This document shows positions 23,455 to 35,933 of a DNA stretch of 64,000 nucleotides, piece after piece. Position numbers and translations under genes: made by a program. Origin of the DNA: Mariannaea sp. PMI_226 (Eukaryota; Ascomycota; Sordariomycetes; Hypocreales; Nectriaceae); assembly GCA_024336345.1 (NCBI GenBank), contig JANFOG010000008.1, forward strand, positions 372,001-436,000. The letters are read 5' to 3'. The notes under the pieces are model-generated. The model had not been told where the DNA came from and ran no database searches. It saw only the letters and a list, made by a program, of their open reading frames with translations. The number at the start of each line of letters is the position of its first letter. The first letter of the stretch is position 1.

Positions 23455-23464
23455 CCCCGCGGGG
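23455..23464. promoter_or_regulatory. Perfect palindrome CCCCGCGGGG (possible CreA/Mig1 pair)
   Basis: Ten perfectly symmetric bases giving overlapping GCGGGG sites on both strands, a strong form of the CreA recognition sequence. It is the second of two such palindromes within 310 bp in an otherwise featureless stretch. Confidence 0.35.
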
Positions 23465-26400
23465 AGATAGAACCGAGAGAGGGGGGGAATAGTGGCGGAG
23501 GGGCAAAGGGCAAAGGCAAAAAAGCTGAAGCTGAATTTGGCCGAGTAAACAGACCATTCTCCAAAAACGTGCAGTCAGAGATCCATAAGCGAAACTTGTT
23601 CCAAATACAATATAGTAGCCCAAATAAGTAAGTCACGATGGGCATCTCGCGTGGCCGTGACGAGTGCGTACAGTAATTTAGCAGTATTAGTTCCATACTA
23701 CTAGCTACGATACAACACATAACACACACACATCACATAGTACTAGGTGTATCGCATTGTAAAGGAACAGCGCCACTTGTGTCACGAGCGTCGGGATAAT
23801 TGAGAAAACGAGAAGCACTGGCCCCTTCATGCCAAGGATACCCCCCAGTCCGGCCCGAAACGTCACTTGGGTTGGTGGGTACATAATTAATGAAGAAACA
23901 TGGGCTTGGCATCCGGCGATCGATCATGACTGTGATGGCTTGCTGCACAGGCCTCACATTTTCAGATACCAGTCTCTGGATTTCTTGCTCTTCTCCTCTA
24001 CACTGCACGTCCAGTAAGGTAGCATTCCAGATCAAATCACCAGCAATAGACAGCCTAGATGATCAACATTAACCCGCTGCCATTATTATCAGTTCCACCC
24101 ACACTCTGTCAGGTCCTTGTTCACGATCTGTCCCTCTATCAATCTGAGAAGAAAGTCGATCTCAAACACACGATGATCCCGCGTGCCATGTGTCTTGTCT
24201 CCGTAGCTCCAGAATGATTTTTCTTGTTCCTCATTGGTCCCACGAAAACTCAATAACTCAAAATTTCAATCAAAAAATTCAAAAACAAGGAAGAGAATGT
24301 AGCTATTGTCCAATAGTATGAAGCCAATATCTATTCAGTCGTTGCCTTGGTTGATTCATCTCACAATGCTGTTACCAGGTTTCAGCTTGTATCATGTATT
24401 GCAAGTTTAGTCAATTAGTTGATGAGTTCTTCTTCCTTTTCCTTTTCCTTTTCTTTTCTCTGCTTGACTCGCCTTTCTCTTCGTCCAATCTGATGCTACT
24501 AGAATTTTTGCCATGTACTTACTAACTTATGTCAGCAGTCCAATGAAAGGTAACTAACTACCAAGGCCTTCATTTATTTATCATCGTTAGGTCAGTCGCA
24601 TGCATGGGCGAATAAACGTAAAGCTGTGCATTTGAATCTTGCCCGAAATAGGTAATTTGTGCGGCCGGTCCCGAAACAATATGCATCTACGGCACAGACG
24701 AAAGGTACAGCAAGACGGACCAAGTACTTCAGGTAGTTAGGTAGCACTCACTGTATGTACAATCCTTCATTATGAAGATCGGCAACAAGCTGGTGTCCCA
24801 TGGTCTACATAAGATCATTTTTTCCGTTCGCCCTATCTCTCCCTAGAAAGAAAAAATTTTCCTCGATCTCTCTCACCTTTTTTTTTTTTTCTTCACTTCC
24901 TCCGCGTGAGCCCAAGTGGGCAGAATGGGGAGGCTCAGGTAATACTAATATCCGGAATGCCCTTCTCTACGTTCGATATAGGTACTTGACAGTCTACGTC
25001 CATACCTAGGTAGTTTTCGCAGGTGCCGTGTGGGGTCTCCTTTTCGACCCAGTGCCTAATTATTTCCGACTCCATTTCGTACATAGTAACAAAGAGAAGA
25101 AGAAAACATGGAACACATACTTATTACCGTAAGGGCACTTGACTAAACCACGCGTAGGACCCCTGCACAAAGCAACAGGCGTCACGCCATCATGATATTT
25201 CTTTTCCCCTCCCCCCACTGGAGTAGTAACACCAACAAGTACGCAGTACGCAGTAAATAGACACTTTGAAAGGCCCGTTTCCCTTAGCTTGCTAAAAAAG
25301 AAGATGGCACGGACGACCAATGGCCCCTTGCAAACCCTTCCCATAAGTTGAGTGAGTCCGCCCGAGGCTCCACTCCATCCGATCCTTGCAAATCCTTGCC
25401 TGCTTGCCGCTGCAAAGCCGACTCGTGACCTCGAAAAAACGTCTGAACGGGCCGTTTAAAGGGAAATCAGCCAACTGCACGGCGCTGCTTGATTGGTGGT
25501 TACATGGCGCTCGGAAGCGAAAACAATCTTGGTTGGAGGGCAAGGTCTGGAGCAAGGGACCTTGGGTGCCCCCAAAAGGCACATCAGATCCCAGGGTAAT
25601 AGAAGCCCATGCCGACCTTTGCCCGTGCCGTACTCGATCTTTGGAATCCCTTGGTCTCCTCTTCGAACACGCTCCTTGGCTCCATGCTCGTGCTATTCAC
25701 CCACTTGGTCACAGTACCCTCGTCACGGGCCCTCCGGAAATGCATCCATACCGGCCCTTTTCGAGTTTCAATACTTCCTCATTCTCCTACTCTCCCCATC
25801 TTCTTGCCAATTCCCCATCTCCCGTCCCCAATAACTTGGGTCATCCACACAAACAAGCCCACTTGTTTGTCATCATCCCCCCCTTCTCCCATTAACATCG
25901 CACATAATCTCCAGTCTCTGAGTAGTCAACAGCATCGCAAGTTCTTCGTACCCAACTGAACGGTTCCACCCCCCTTTCACCAATAATCAGGCCTTACTCC
26001 GGGCATCATTTACATAGTAAGGAGCTAGTGGGGCAGCCCATATGCTTGATGCCATGTTCCCATTTGCCACACACCCCCCTTAGCCACTGGTGAGGGGCAT
26101 CATGAGGGGCACACACCAAGCTATTGTCTAAAGTGTCAGACCCTTACTGAGCCTCTTTCGTACCTCTCCCAACCTTTGTTCCTGAGCATGTGTGTGTGTA
26201 AGCACATATTTTTTTTTTTATTATTATTGAACATTAGCTTTAATGAAAGCCCAGCGGAGATATTAATTGTGGACATTGCCGGGAAAAGTCATTGTGGTGT
26301 TGACCGGTTAATTGCTGAATCGCCCCAATCGTCCTCAGTCAATTACACGCCCCATGTCACTTCAGCCACTTTCAGCCACTTGTGAATAATTGCGGCTGAC

Positions 26401-29310
26401 GTGGTTTGACGTCTTTCTCGTATGAACGATACGAAACGGGAAGTTTGGCAACATACCAAGGTGTGTAATGTAGCAGATTATACTTGTGTAATGAATTCCA
26501 TGTGCGACGGTATGCATAGGGGTACTGTAGTTCCAACGCGACAACGCCCCTTCATTCGAATGTCCGTTCGCAGTATTCAGCTCCGAAATGTCGCAAATAT
26601 GCTTCATCTCTCGGCCGAATATCAGGTCCTAAAACCTACCCTTTGACCACAAGAATTAACCTAAAACGGCATACAGTCTCTCCCTCTATGCCTATCAGCA
26701 TCTGGGACAGAGCCGCGCGGCAGTATGCATAGATGTCGTTTATTGCCAACAAACCTTCAGCGCTCAGGCCAATTCTAATTCATACATACAAAGAATGTAC
26801 GGTTGTGCTGCTCTCGTCTAACCGGCAAGTCGCGGCCGGCGCGTTGAGGTGATGTTACAATGAGTTGAATGGGTTGCCGGTCTCCGGTGGGGATTTCGGC
26901 TCCGGCCGATGGTATCCACCCACCGACATCTCGATCCGGCCTGGAGGCTGAGCAGACATCGCCTACTCCGGACCCCGAATCGTGAAAGGTGCACCCTGTC
27001 AGCTGGGTTTGCTCGACGGGAAATTTGCTGTTTTTGAATTATCATGTCGTTTTTGGTCACATACAATTGATTCCCCAGAATTGTTTCTGGAAATGCGGGT
27101 GGAAACAAAGAATAGTCTGGATGCATGCTGATCACCAGTAGACCTTGTAGTCGGCCTTGTAATTACAGGTCAAAGGAGCAAGTAATTTTTTTTTCCATAT
27201 AGTCTGTACTTCTAGACTTCCAGTCAAACCGTACAGAGTTGTCAAGTTAGGCAGCTTACAGAACAAGAAGAAATGGCCAACGAGGACGCCTCGCCACTCA
27301 AAATCAGTTTCTCACCCAGTCAAGTTAATAGCATGGGTTCTTTTTTCCCCAAATGGATGTTACGATGCCATCGCCAAAAAAAAAAAAATTAGCGCTCAAA
27401 TTACGCCGTTTGTTGCCATGATGAGGGAAAAAGAAAACAGGTCCAATACTTCCATACAGGTTCACATTGACTAATCCCCCCAATCGCCACGATGCTTCCA
27501 CGCCAAACAGAGCACTAGCCTCGATCAAAATGAGAGAGAGAAGAGATCCAAGGGCGGGAAGGGGGCAAAAAAAAAAACTCCCCCCAATTTCTCCGTCGGT
27601 TCTCGCTAAATTACAGGACTTAGTGCTGGATTTGGCAGACCGCCAGCGCCGAGGCACCGCTTTAGTTACCAGTTTAGGTGCTCCTCTCGCCCTCCACTTC
27701 AGTGGGCTTCAGTGGACTTTCGGTGGAATACCAAACTGAGGGGCACGTACGCGGACCTGACGTAATTCCAGGTACAAGTCCCAATAACCAGTCCACTCTC
27801 AGGGCGCCCTGATTCCAAGACAAAAAACTCTTTCTGGCCTCGGAGCAAACAAAGCCTAGTCTGGCTAATACTCCTCCGGCCAATCACAAGGTGCGCATAT
27901 GTTTTTGGAAGCTGCTTCTGGAAGTAGCGCCGAAACACTGGCTCTGAGCCCGAATCGGCTTGCCCCGAGAACTGCCCGAGAGCCTCTTTTCTTTTGCATT
28001 CGGGGGGGGCGGTCGCCTCCCATACCACTCCCCAAACTCCCCCCAACTTCCCCGGCCATGACAGCATCACACAATACAGGTAGAGCAATCAACCCCGGCC
28101 ACACCACCACCGTATCTGGGGATTCTTATCTTCATACCAAAGGTTAAAACTTTAACCCGCACCATATACGGGGTTGCGGGCGCCTCAATCGTCCGTCCGC
28201 GCCCCCAGAAAATAGTGTAGATAGTCTCACCGAGATCAAGATCGTAAGGCACAGTGTCACCGAGTTACACGTTTTCTGGAAGTATGTAGAGGGGGGCGTG
28301 TAAAGGGATAGCATGGTGGTTACATTGATAGTGCCTGGAATAAGCATCTCCGTCTTCCCATCACAAAATACGAACAGTAACGGGCTTCTTTTTGCCTTCG
28401 TAGGCAGTGGCACGCGTAACACTCGGCAAGTAAGTAAGGTGAATGAGCACAACCTTTCTAATTCATTGTGTCATCAGATACATCATAGTTGCGCCGTGAG
28501 GGTGCCAAATGTAGGATATCACGTATACACAATCCGGGGCATAATACGGGGTAACTTGGGTATTGTAACATCGTGGACTACCTTAACCTATACTGTTGAC
28601 GAGTCTTCATCAAGCTGATACAAAGTCCACCCGTCGAATATATGAGGTAACCTCACACAATCCTCATCCTTATCACCACACACGCACACGCATTACCAAA
28701 TCACCATTTTTTATAAGACACATTCTACTATATGTTCATAATATCATTATTAACTAAAAATTTATTGTAATATACAATCCCAGGGCCACATAGAACCTTT
28801 TCCTGCCCAACTAGACCGCCTACCAAGTATCAAACATGTGACACGTGTCTGCTACCCTACACTATGATATCACATGTGTCAGCTTTTCAATATCTTCCCT
28901 CTTTGTGCTCTCTTGATATTGCATTGACTGCTATCATATTTACTGCACCGCATAAAATGTATCACAAAATAAAAAGCAAAGAGTTGTCCCTTATATGCCC
29001 TAGGTACACCTCTGATAGGACCTACTTCGAGGTAGCCTGGGTACGCAATCGCGGGGTAATGATATAACGAGGTGATCGTCATGTGCTGTAACGTGATTAA
29101 TCAATCCCCCTTGTTTACACATGTTCATTTTCCTGCTTCTTTCGAAATCTCGCGTTTCAATCCTCTGCAATCGTACAATGATTTGACTGTCATCCGGCAC
29201 TTTGCTCTCTCGAATGTAAGAAAAACCTGCGACAGGTTCCATCCTATACATATTACTGCCTATTCTGTCATCCTACCTACCTCTACTGTACCTTATCTAC
29301 AAAAAAGGGC

Positions 29311-30369
29311 ATGGCAGAACTCATGCGGTCCTGGCAACTCGCCGGTCCAGGCCCCGTCGAACGGACCCTCACTCTCACAAGCGAAGCCCCTCGGCCGGCA
29401 AAGACCTCCACTTCACTTCAGCAGGGCCAGGTCCTCGTGGCAATCTCCCGCGCCGCGCTCAACCCCGCCGACCACAAGATCCCCGAGCTGGGTGCGGCCG
29501 CAAAGGCCGCGACCCAGTTCCCCAAGACGCCCGGCATGGACTTCAGCGGCCGGGTCGTCGTCGCTGCGTCAGATGTTGTCGATGCCGCACCCGGCGACTT
29601 TGTCCTCGGACGCATCCCTGTTACACGGAAGGAAGGCTCCCTATCGGAGTACGCTGTAGTCAACCGCGACTCGTATGTCATCATCCCTCTTTCTGCCAAC
29701 AAAGACCACGGTTCTGGCCCTGCTGTTGATCTCGACCAAGCAGCCGGCGCCCCAACCGCTGCGCTATCAGCGTACCTCACCATCGCACCACATGCCAAGG
29801 TCGGTGACAGAGTCTTCATCAACGGCGGCTCGGGTGGCGTGGGCCTGTTTGGGATCCAAATCGCCAAACTACTGGGATGTCACGTCACTGTGACCTGCTC
29901 AACAGCCAAAGCACAGCTGTGCAGGGACATGGGTGCGGACGACATCATTGACTACAAAACGAGCGACGTCCTCGCCGAGTTGCAGCGCAAGGGACAGGTG
30001 CACAGCCTAATTGTTGACAATGTGTGTAACTCACCCCCAAATTTGTATGCCGCCTCGCACAACTTTCTCCTGCCCAAGGGGAAATACGTCTATGTCGGCG
30101 GCAACCTGTCCAGCAGCAGCGTGATGAGCCTCGCGAGGAGTCTGCTGTTGCCTGGATTCCTAGGTGGTGGCAAGCGCAAGTTCGTCATCCTCAACTTGTC
30201 ACCTGATCGTCAGGCTCTCGAACAAATTGTACGATGGATGGTGGAAGGCAAGGTGAAGACAGTCATTGATTCAGTATTTGAGTTTGATCAGGCCGAAAAG
30301 GCGTTTGAGAAACTGAAGCAGGGGTCAAGTGCGGGCAAGATAATTGTTCGCGTTGATGCGCAGATATAA
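29311..30369 (+). CDS. MDR-family NADPH-dependent oxidoreductase (quinone reductase-like)
   Basis: Intronless, 352 residues. It has the medium-chain dehydrogenase/reductase order: a GroES-like N-terminal domain with AALNPADHKIPEL and PGMDFSGRV, then a Rossmann domain with GGSGGVG at about 172-178 and the helix that follows (FGIQIAKLLG), ADDIIDYK, and the C-terminal FDQAEKAFEKLKQGSSAGKIIV. The zinc-ligand Cys/His of true alcohol dehydrogenases is absent, so it belongs to the zinc-free quinone/enoyl reductase branch (compare RTN4IP1 and zeta-crystallin). Substrate unknown. Fungal members sit either in detoxification or in biosynthetic clusters; no biosynthetic partner genes are nearby, which favours a general reductase. 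Confidence 0.9.
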   Translation: MAELMRSWQLAGPGPVERTLTLTSEAPRPAKTSTSLQQGQVLVAISRAALNPADHKIPELGAAAKAATQFPKTPGMDFSGRVVVAASDVVDAAPGDFVLGRIPVTRKEGSLSEYAVVNRDSYVIIPLSANKDHGSGPAVDLDQAAGAPTAALSAYLTIAPHAKVGDRVFINGGSGGVGLFGIQIAKLLGCHVTVTCSTAKAQLCRDMGADDIIDYKTSDVLAELQRKGQVHSLIVDNVCNSPPNLYAASHNFLLPKGKYVYVGGNLSSSSVMSLARSLLLPGFLGGGKRKFVILNLSPDRQALEQIVRWMVEGKVKTVIDSVFEFDQAEKAFEKLKQGSSAGKIIVRVDAQI

Positions 30370-31202
30370 GCTCTGTTGGTGTGTGTTCCATGTATTCATT
30401 CGTTTATGAGATACCCCCTCCAACTGGATTGGACAGTAGTTACTTTCAATGGCGCACACTAGTAACTACTGTATTGAGTTCTAGTTACAATGAGGCAGTA
30501 CAGTCTGTCTATTCAAGAGCATTCCTCAAAATCGCTGGAATCCTATCGATAAATAAGTACTAGGCTGATCTGGATGATCATAACAGGCTAAATAAGCCAT
30601 CCCAGACTAGGGTCTTCATGGGTGTAATGTCCGTAACACTATTACCATGTGTATAATAGAGCCGAGATGATGCATTAAAGTCATCAAGACCCATAAAAGT
30701 ATCGCATGAAGAACTCATCAGCTCCCATGTATCGGCCCGGTACGATTTCGTGCCTCAAAAAAAGGGGGTTAGTCGTGCATGTTGTGCATGAGATCCTCTG
30801 AATGACGCCACGCCGCCGAAGTGCGCCTGAAAGCAATTTAAATCACAATCGGTGGGCATGTAGAGGTCTCGTGATGGACCGAGGAAACAAGCTTTGCTTC
30901 ATAGGTACCCATCTCCTTTCAGGGTCTTGAATTTGATGAACCGCGAATCAACAAATACTGTTTTCTGGGGGTGGACATCTGGTCCATTCCGCGGTCGTAT
31001 CCGGGGCATCTACTTTGCTTGCACCGTTCGCCTCTCATGACTACCGTTTGCTCAACGTAGACGTGATGAGAAGGTGATTGCATCGTGTGCGGCCTGGGGG
31101 TTGACAGTCATCTCCCCACGCGAATCGAATCGGTTTGGCCGAGGCATGTTGATGAAGAGTGATTCATCAGTCTCAGTGTACATGAGAGTCCAATCAGTAA
31201 GC
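30370..31202. other. Convergent intergenic region, MDR to arp6
   Basis: About 830 nt between two gene 3' ends. I see no coding frame with support, no repeat and no RNA gene. Confidence 0.5.
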
Positions 31203-32598
31203 TCATACACCTAAGCCAGCATTGAATTTCCGTGCAACCCAAGCCGAGCCGTTCTCTTCGTACTCTTGCTTTGTCACTGCAAGCTTGTTGATATGTGCAT
31301 GATTTGCGAGGTTCGCACCGCCATGCCATGTGTTGGTGATCGGGTTGGCTGGTCGCGCAACCCGAACGACACAGTCGTCTGGAACTCTCTGCACCACCTC
31401 CCTTTGTAGGCGCTGGATGAATCCGTCGAACAGAGCGTTTCCGCCCACCACAACAATGTTGGCTAGCATGCTGGGCCAGAGCCCGATGGGAAGCTCGCCA
31501 AGTGATTCTTGAATCAGATCCGCGAGGCCTGGCTGCGGAATCCCAGCATCAGACGGGCTAAAAATGAGTTCTGGAACAGAGAAGCGCTCGTTTCGCAGCG
31601 TCAGGGCATCCTCCTCTGATGGAACAGCCCCTTTTCTAGCTTTTGAATGTCGAGTAGGATCGTATTCACGAATTATGCCTTTCGAGCGACCATGAAAGTC
31701 AGGGAGAACATAGTCCTTTGCGATACCGCCCCCAGAGATGAAGTCCGGTCGCCGCTCTCCCTTTGTGCCCTTCCACGACTTTTCTAAATCGGACCTAAAG
31801 TCGGTTGAGACATAGCAGGCTAGTTCCTTCATCTCATTGACAATGTATGTGTCGTTTCGCATGTCAAAGTGCCGCAGCGAGATCAAGCGCGTCAAGTAGT
31901 TGGTCAAGACCTTGCCTCCAACGTCAAGCCTTCGGATGGCGGATTGCAGCGGTCTGCCTTGTAGTAATGGCGTGATCGTCGTGTGGGAGTATCCGGAATC
32001 GATGACCATGATCGCTTCGGCTGGGGTGTTTGCGACGGTAGGCACATCTTTCGGAGTCTGGAACGTGCTCTGGATATCGTGGTAGGCGTTAAACGTCGGG
32101 CCTGTGTGTGTGCCTTGTTAGCCTGCAACAGAGAACCGTTTCCTTGAGTGAGGTGTTCGTACCGATGCCGCGATAGTAGCTGGCAAAACCAAACTCCTCA
32201 AATACCATCTGATCACAGTTCGTATCTATCACTGGCAGCCCGTTTGGAGGCACTCCAAGGATCAATCTTGTTTCCAACGGGTCACACTTGGTGGTAGCGT
32301 TCTTGTCGAAGAACTCATGATCCCAAATCTCCTTCTGCGCCTCCCAGTTGACGACGAAACCCTTTTCAACCGGGCGTCGGAACTGAATCTCCTGGAAATC
32401 GCGGCATTTACTGAGCTCCGAAGCAACGTAGACCTTCCTGGCATTGTCGCGGGCGATGCAGTTGGGGATGACCCTAGGCTCGCCGACTTTTCCGTCGCAG
32501 ACAAGCCCTGCTTTTAGGGTGTCAGCACCATTGTCTATGACGAGAGTATTCGCGGGGGCCTTTGGGGCCGCAGGTTTCGACCTACGACCTCCAGCCAT
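31203..32598 (-). CDS. arp6: Actin-related protein 6 (SWR1 complex)
   Basis: Exons 32598-32163 and 32101-31203 encode 444 residues, close to yeast Arp6 (438). After a Lys/Pro/Ala-rich start comes the actin fold: NTLVIDNGADTLKAGL (phosphate 1 loop), FRRPVEKGFVVNWEAQKEIWDH, CDQMVFEEFGF, MVIDSGYSHTTITPL (phosphate 2 loop), RRLDVGGKVLTNYL, an Arp6-type insert (YVLPDFHGRSKG), FSVPELIFSPSD and VVVGGNALFDGF (adenosine site). Arp6 is a core subunit of the SWR1 remodeller, which exchanges H2A for H2A.Z in chromatin. The closing ENGSAWVARKF also matches. The 61-nt intron has a GTACGA donor and a CACAG acceptor. Confidence 0.93.
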
Positions 32599-33030
32599 GA
32601 TTTTTTTTTTTGGATTGAAGATGGCGACAAATTCCAGAGGTGATTTGCTTCACGCTTCCCCAGAGAACGAGAACGCGACTTCACGTGCTTGGATGATTAC
32701 GTAACCAGACTTGAAGTACTTGCTCGAGAGCAACCACTTCGCATAGCCCGTGTCCAGACTTAGAAACAAAAGACATGGCCTTCTTTTTTTCATGACTATT
32801 AGTTGGCAATTTGCAATCAGCTTGAAAATGTTGTTAATTTAATAGCTCCTAGGAGATGTCACTCAAGTTCAGAAACGAGTACTTAGTCTAGTCATAGACT
32901 TGAGGGGAGATCCTGAGCTCGCGTAACTATGTAGTTCTGTGAGATCATCTGATATGGACCAGGGAAGGATATGCTGTGAAATTACTGTCGCTCTCGGAAG
33001 AGCTTGATATACGATCAGACATACATCGCC
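32599..33030. other. Short intergenic region upstream of arp6
   Basis: 432 nt holding the arp6 promoter and the 3' flank of the beta-lactamase-like gene. A run of ten T lies directly before the arp6 start codon on the plus strand (A-run on the transcript). Nothing else is seen. Confidence 0.5.
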
Positions 33031-34966
33031 CTACTTTGGAACCAAAACTCCTGACCGAAGAAAGGGAAACTCAAGTCCAACAACATCACCCGCCTCATCC
33101 TTGTACAGCAAGATCCGGTCCAAAGGCTCACTACCATATCGAACCCAATCCTCATTCATCCAATTGACGCAAATGTGATCCTCAAGCTCCGACCCCGGAA
33201 GATCTGTCTTGGACCCGGCGATAACTTCTGGCCAGAGATGCCACACTTCACGAGTGACCAACTCTTTGTCCATGGTGGTATTTTGGGAGACCAAGTCTGA
33301 AGGAAACACTCGAATCATCTCACCAAGTTTAGGCATGTAGTCTCCCATTGCTAAGGTCCAGAGCTCGTGCAGAGCAGAAGCAATGTCCGATCCATTTCGA
33401 TATAGAGATGAGAGGACGAGGGATTCGTTATCTTGGGAGAACGACGCCTCTATGGGAGCTTGGGCGGCTTTCTCAGACGTGAAGGTGCGCTCATATTGCT
33501 TCGCCTGAGTTCTTGATACTTCATCAACCGCTGGTAGAAACGTCGCGAGCATAGCATCTGTGAGGAACGGGGCCGCCTTCATGTCACCAGCCGTCAGGAT
33601 CAGCACGGCGATGCCATAGTCATTGAAAAAGCTCAGCTGGCTCCGATATCCAACAGCTCCACCACTCTTTCCGAATATGGAAATGGGATGAGGATGCTCG
33701 GGTGTCACGTTAAAGGGACGGATGATTTCCCACGGCATTCCGCTCATGGTGTAAGGTCCGCCAGCAAACGAGGCCGGTTTGAGCCACTGGTTGATCTGAG
33801 TCGGAGTCAGGTCCAGAGTGCGCGAGAGAAGGCCATGTGAGAACTTTGTCAAATCAGAGATTGAGGATACAAGGCCGCCAGCACTAAACAAGATGATCAG
33901 ATCAGTATCGCTACCCTTGTCAACAAATTGGCCATTACAGCCTGGCACTTACGGTGTACTCGGTCCATAGTTGCTACCCCAGCTGCTCTGGCCAGGCGGA
34001 ATTACTGCTTTTTCGTCGTTTCCAGGAGAAGGAATTGTATTCTGGAGGTTTAGAGGCTTAGAAATCCAGTTCTCCATGAGCTGTGTGTAGTTTTTGCCAG
34101 TGTATTCCTTTAGAACCATTCCCAGGATGTTGAAGGCGGAATTCGAGTAAACAGGTCTCTCCATTGGGGCGGTAATTGGATATAAGTTGGAAATTCCATC
34201 CAGAAATTCTAAGAAAAATAACTTCAATAAGAACTATCTGGAAGTGTCAAGGCAAATGAACACTTACGCTGATCAGAACACTCCTTATTTAGGCCCAAGA
34301 CACCGCAGGGGGGATACTTGGAATCTTCAATCGGAGGTAGGCCAAGTTTGACAAACGTATCTCTCAGATAGTAGGGTTCAGACAGTCCGTCTGTGCATCT
34401 GTTAGCACCCCAAAAAAGGGGCCTAGAAGAACTAAATCATAAGAGAGATACACACAATTCGTGGGGAGCCCACTGAGATATGAGGCGAGCATTCTCACCG
34501 TCACATTATTCCAAGAGATGGAAGAACTTGACTCATTAAGTGAAGGGAGAAACTCTGTGACTGATGCGTCCAGATCTATCCCACTCTTGATAAGTAAATA
34601 GACAGTGGCGACCTTGGAGATGGAACCAATCAGGTATTGCGAGTCTCGGTCCAGCTGCTTGGTACCCTGCGTGTTAGCCTCAGAAAGGTGGTGATATTCC
34701 CAGACTGGAACGGCGGCATCCTCCTGATCCCAGCTGATGACTGCAAGGGAGAAAGACGAGTTCTCGACAGGCCAACCTGCGTCAATCGAACCAGACATTG
34801 CAGCATCGAGAGCGTTGCTCAAGTCAGAAGCTGCCTTTTGGAACACGGAGGAGCTTGATAGGGAGGTTGGACGGGGGAAGATGGGCCCTTCGGGCCGACA
34901 ATCAAGGGCCGTCCATGCCAGGGATGGAAACGACAGGAGCAAGAGCGCTTTATGAGAAGCAATCAT
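33031..34966 (-). CDS. Secreted beta-lactamase-family serine hydrolase
   Basis: Exons 34966-34456, 34390-34268, 34208-33953 and 33883-33031 encode 580 residues. A clear signal peptide (MIASHKALLLLSFPSLAWT) is followed by a class C beta-lactamase/DD-peptidase fold: the nucleophile motif SISK at 115-118, the YSN motif at 232-234, and GKSGGAVGYRSQLSFFNDYG, which supplies the third active-site strand. Several N-glycosylation sequons fit secretion. The roughly 200-residue C-terminal domain after the catalytic part is beta-rich and typical of fungal members, whose substrates are mostly unknown (esters or lactones rather than antibiotics is the usual guess). The start at 34966 is preferred because it begins the signal peptide; the longer frame upstream lies over a TATA box. 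Confidence 0.88.
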
Positions 34967-35933
34967 AATGAAGAGGCAGACTGACAGTAAATATCTGCTA
35001 TTCGAACCGAGTGTTGATGTCGAGTTGATGCAGAGGATATTTTGACGTATATATACTATTTTTTTTTTGCCTGCAGGCAGAAAGTAGAAATACAAAAGAG
35101 AATTAACAGTAGCGTCTCAACTGTAGCTACTAAGATGACGCATCTGGCAACCGGGAATGTATCATTATACCCACGGCGACCCGAGACATGGCATGAGACT
35201 TGAGAAATCGTCGCCGTCATCCTACCCTGTTGCATGTACCTATTCCGAACCTTGTATGAGATGACAGGGTCTGTTTTCTCAATATCTAAGTTAAAAAGAG
35301 AAAAGAGAAAGAAAGAAATAAACGAAATACGACGCCAAGACGGAATAACAAAGGTTTATTGAGGAGCGTTCATGGAGGATATGGGAAGTGGTCAGGCCGC
35401 CTATTCCTCAATTGATAATTTGATCGACACGATCCGCTAAAGTGGCGTCTGCCCCATGTAAATCCCCAAACCGAGATACGATAAGTTTTGACTCCCAACC
35501 CCACATCTCACATATTCCATAGCAGATGAGAATGTAGTATGAAGTGTTTTCTCTATTAAACCTATTCTAAGCAAGGTGCTGAGACTCTCGCACAATCTAA
35601 GAGGAATGTCGATTACAAGGGTGACAGCTGTAATAACAATCGTCCTGCATTCAGCGCTACGGTCGGGTTTGAACGACGATGATACGGTGTCGGTTGAGTC
35701 AGGATATCGACCATCAAGATGGCTGATGCGCTGTCTGAGGGTATTGCTAACCCAACTTCAACTTCTAGCTGATCGAGTTTGTTGTCGATTCCTTTCTCGG
35801 ATAACCTGTAGAGGGCGATATCCAGTTACAGGCAACCTAAGTACCAATGTAAGTCTAGCCAGAGAGGTAAAAACAGTAATCACAGTCTATTTTCATATCA
35901 AGTCTTTACGAATTACCCACTGTCTCTGTTGGA
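34967..35933. other. Intergenic region, hydrolase promoter side
   Basis: 967 nt containing the hydrolase promoter and the 3' flank of the aldo/keto reductase gene. Open frames on the plus strand from 35576 into the reductase are antisense shadows. No other element is supported. Confidence 0.5.
35048..35055 (-). promoter_or_regulatory. TATA box of the beta-lactamase-like gene
   Basis: TATATATA sits about 80 nt upstream of the ATG at 34966, the usual distance in fungi, with the signal-peptide start as the first ATG after it. Confidence 0.5.

Larger units (their letters stand above)
20265..29310. other. 9-kb gene-poor region
   Basis: No open frame here shows a domain, codon bias or splice-connected continuity on either strand. 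Frames up to about 170 codons exist but read as low-complexity or Arg/Pro/Ser-rich shadows. The sequence is not AT-rich like a centromere or a RIP-degraded transposon. It contains homopolymer runs, TTTTCC repeats (24434-24462), tracts of C (20697-20709) and perfect G+C palindromes near 22.9-23.5 kb. It lies between the divergent starts of the sugar transporter and an MDR oxidoreductase, so both upstream regions are here. A long non-coding RNA or many-exon small gene cannot be excluded. Confidence 0.55.

Noticed and set aside
25386..25959. Overlapping 110-170 codon frames in the 9-kb gap
   Set aside because: Frames overlap in all registers, read Pro/Ser/Arg-rich, and cannot be linked by splice sites to any recognisable protein.
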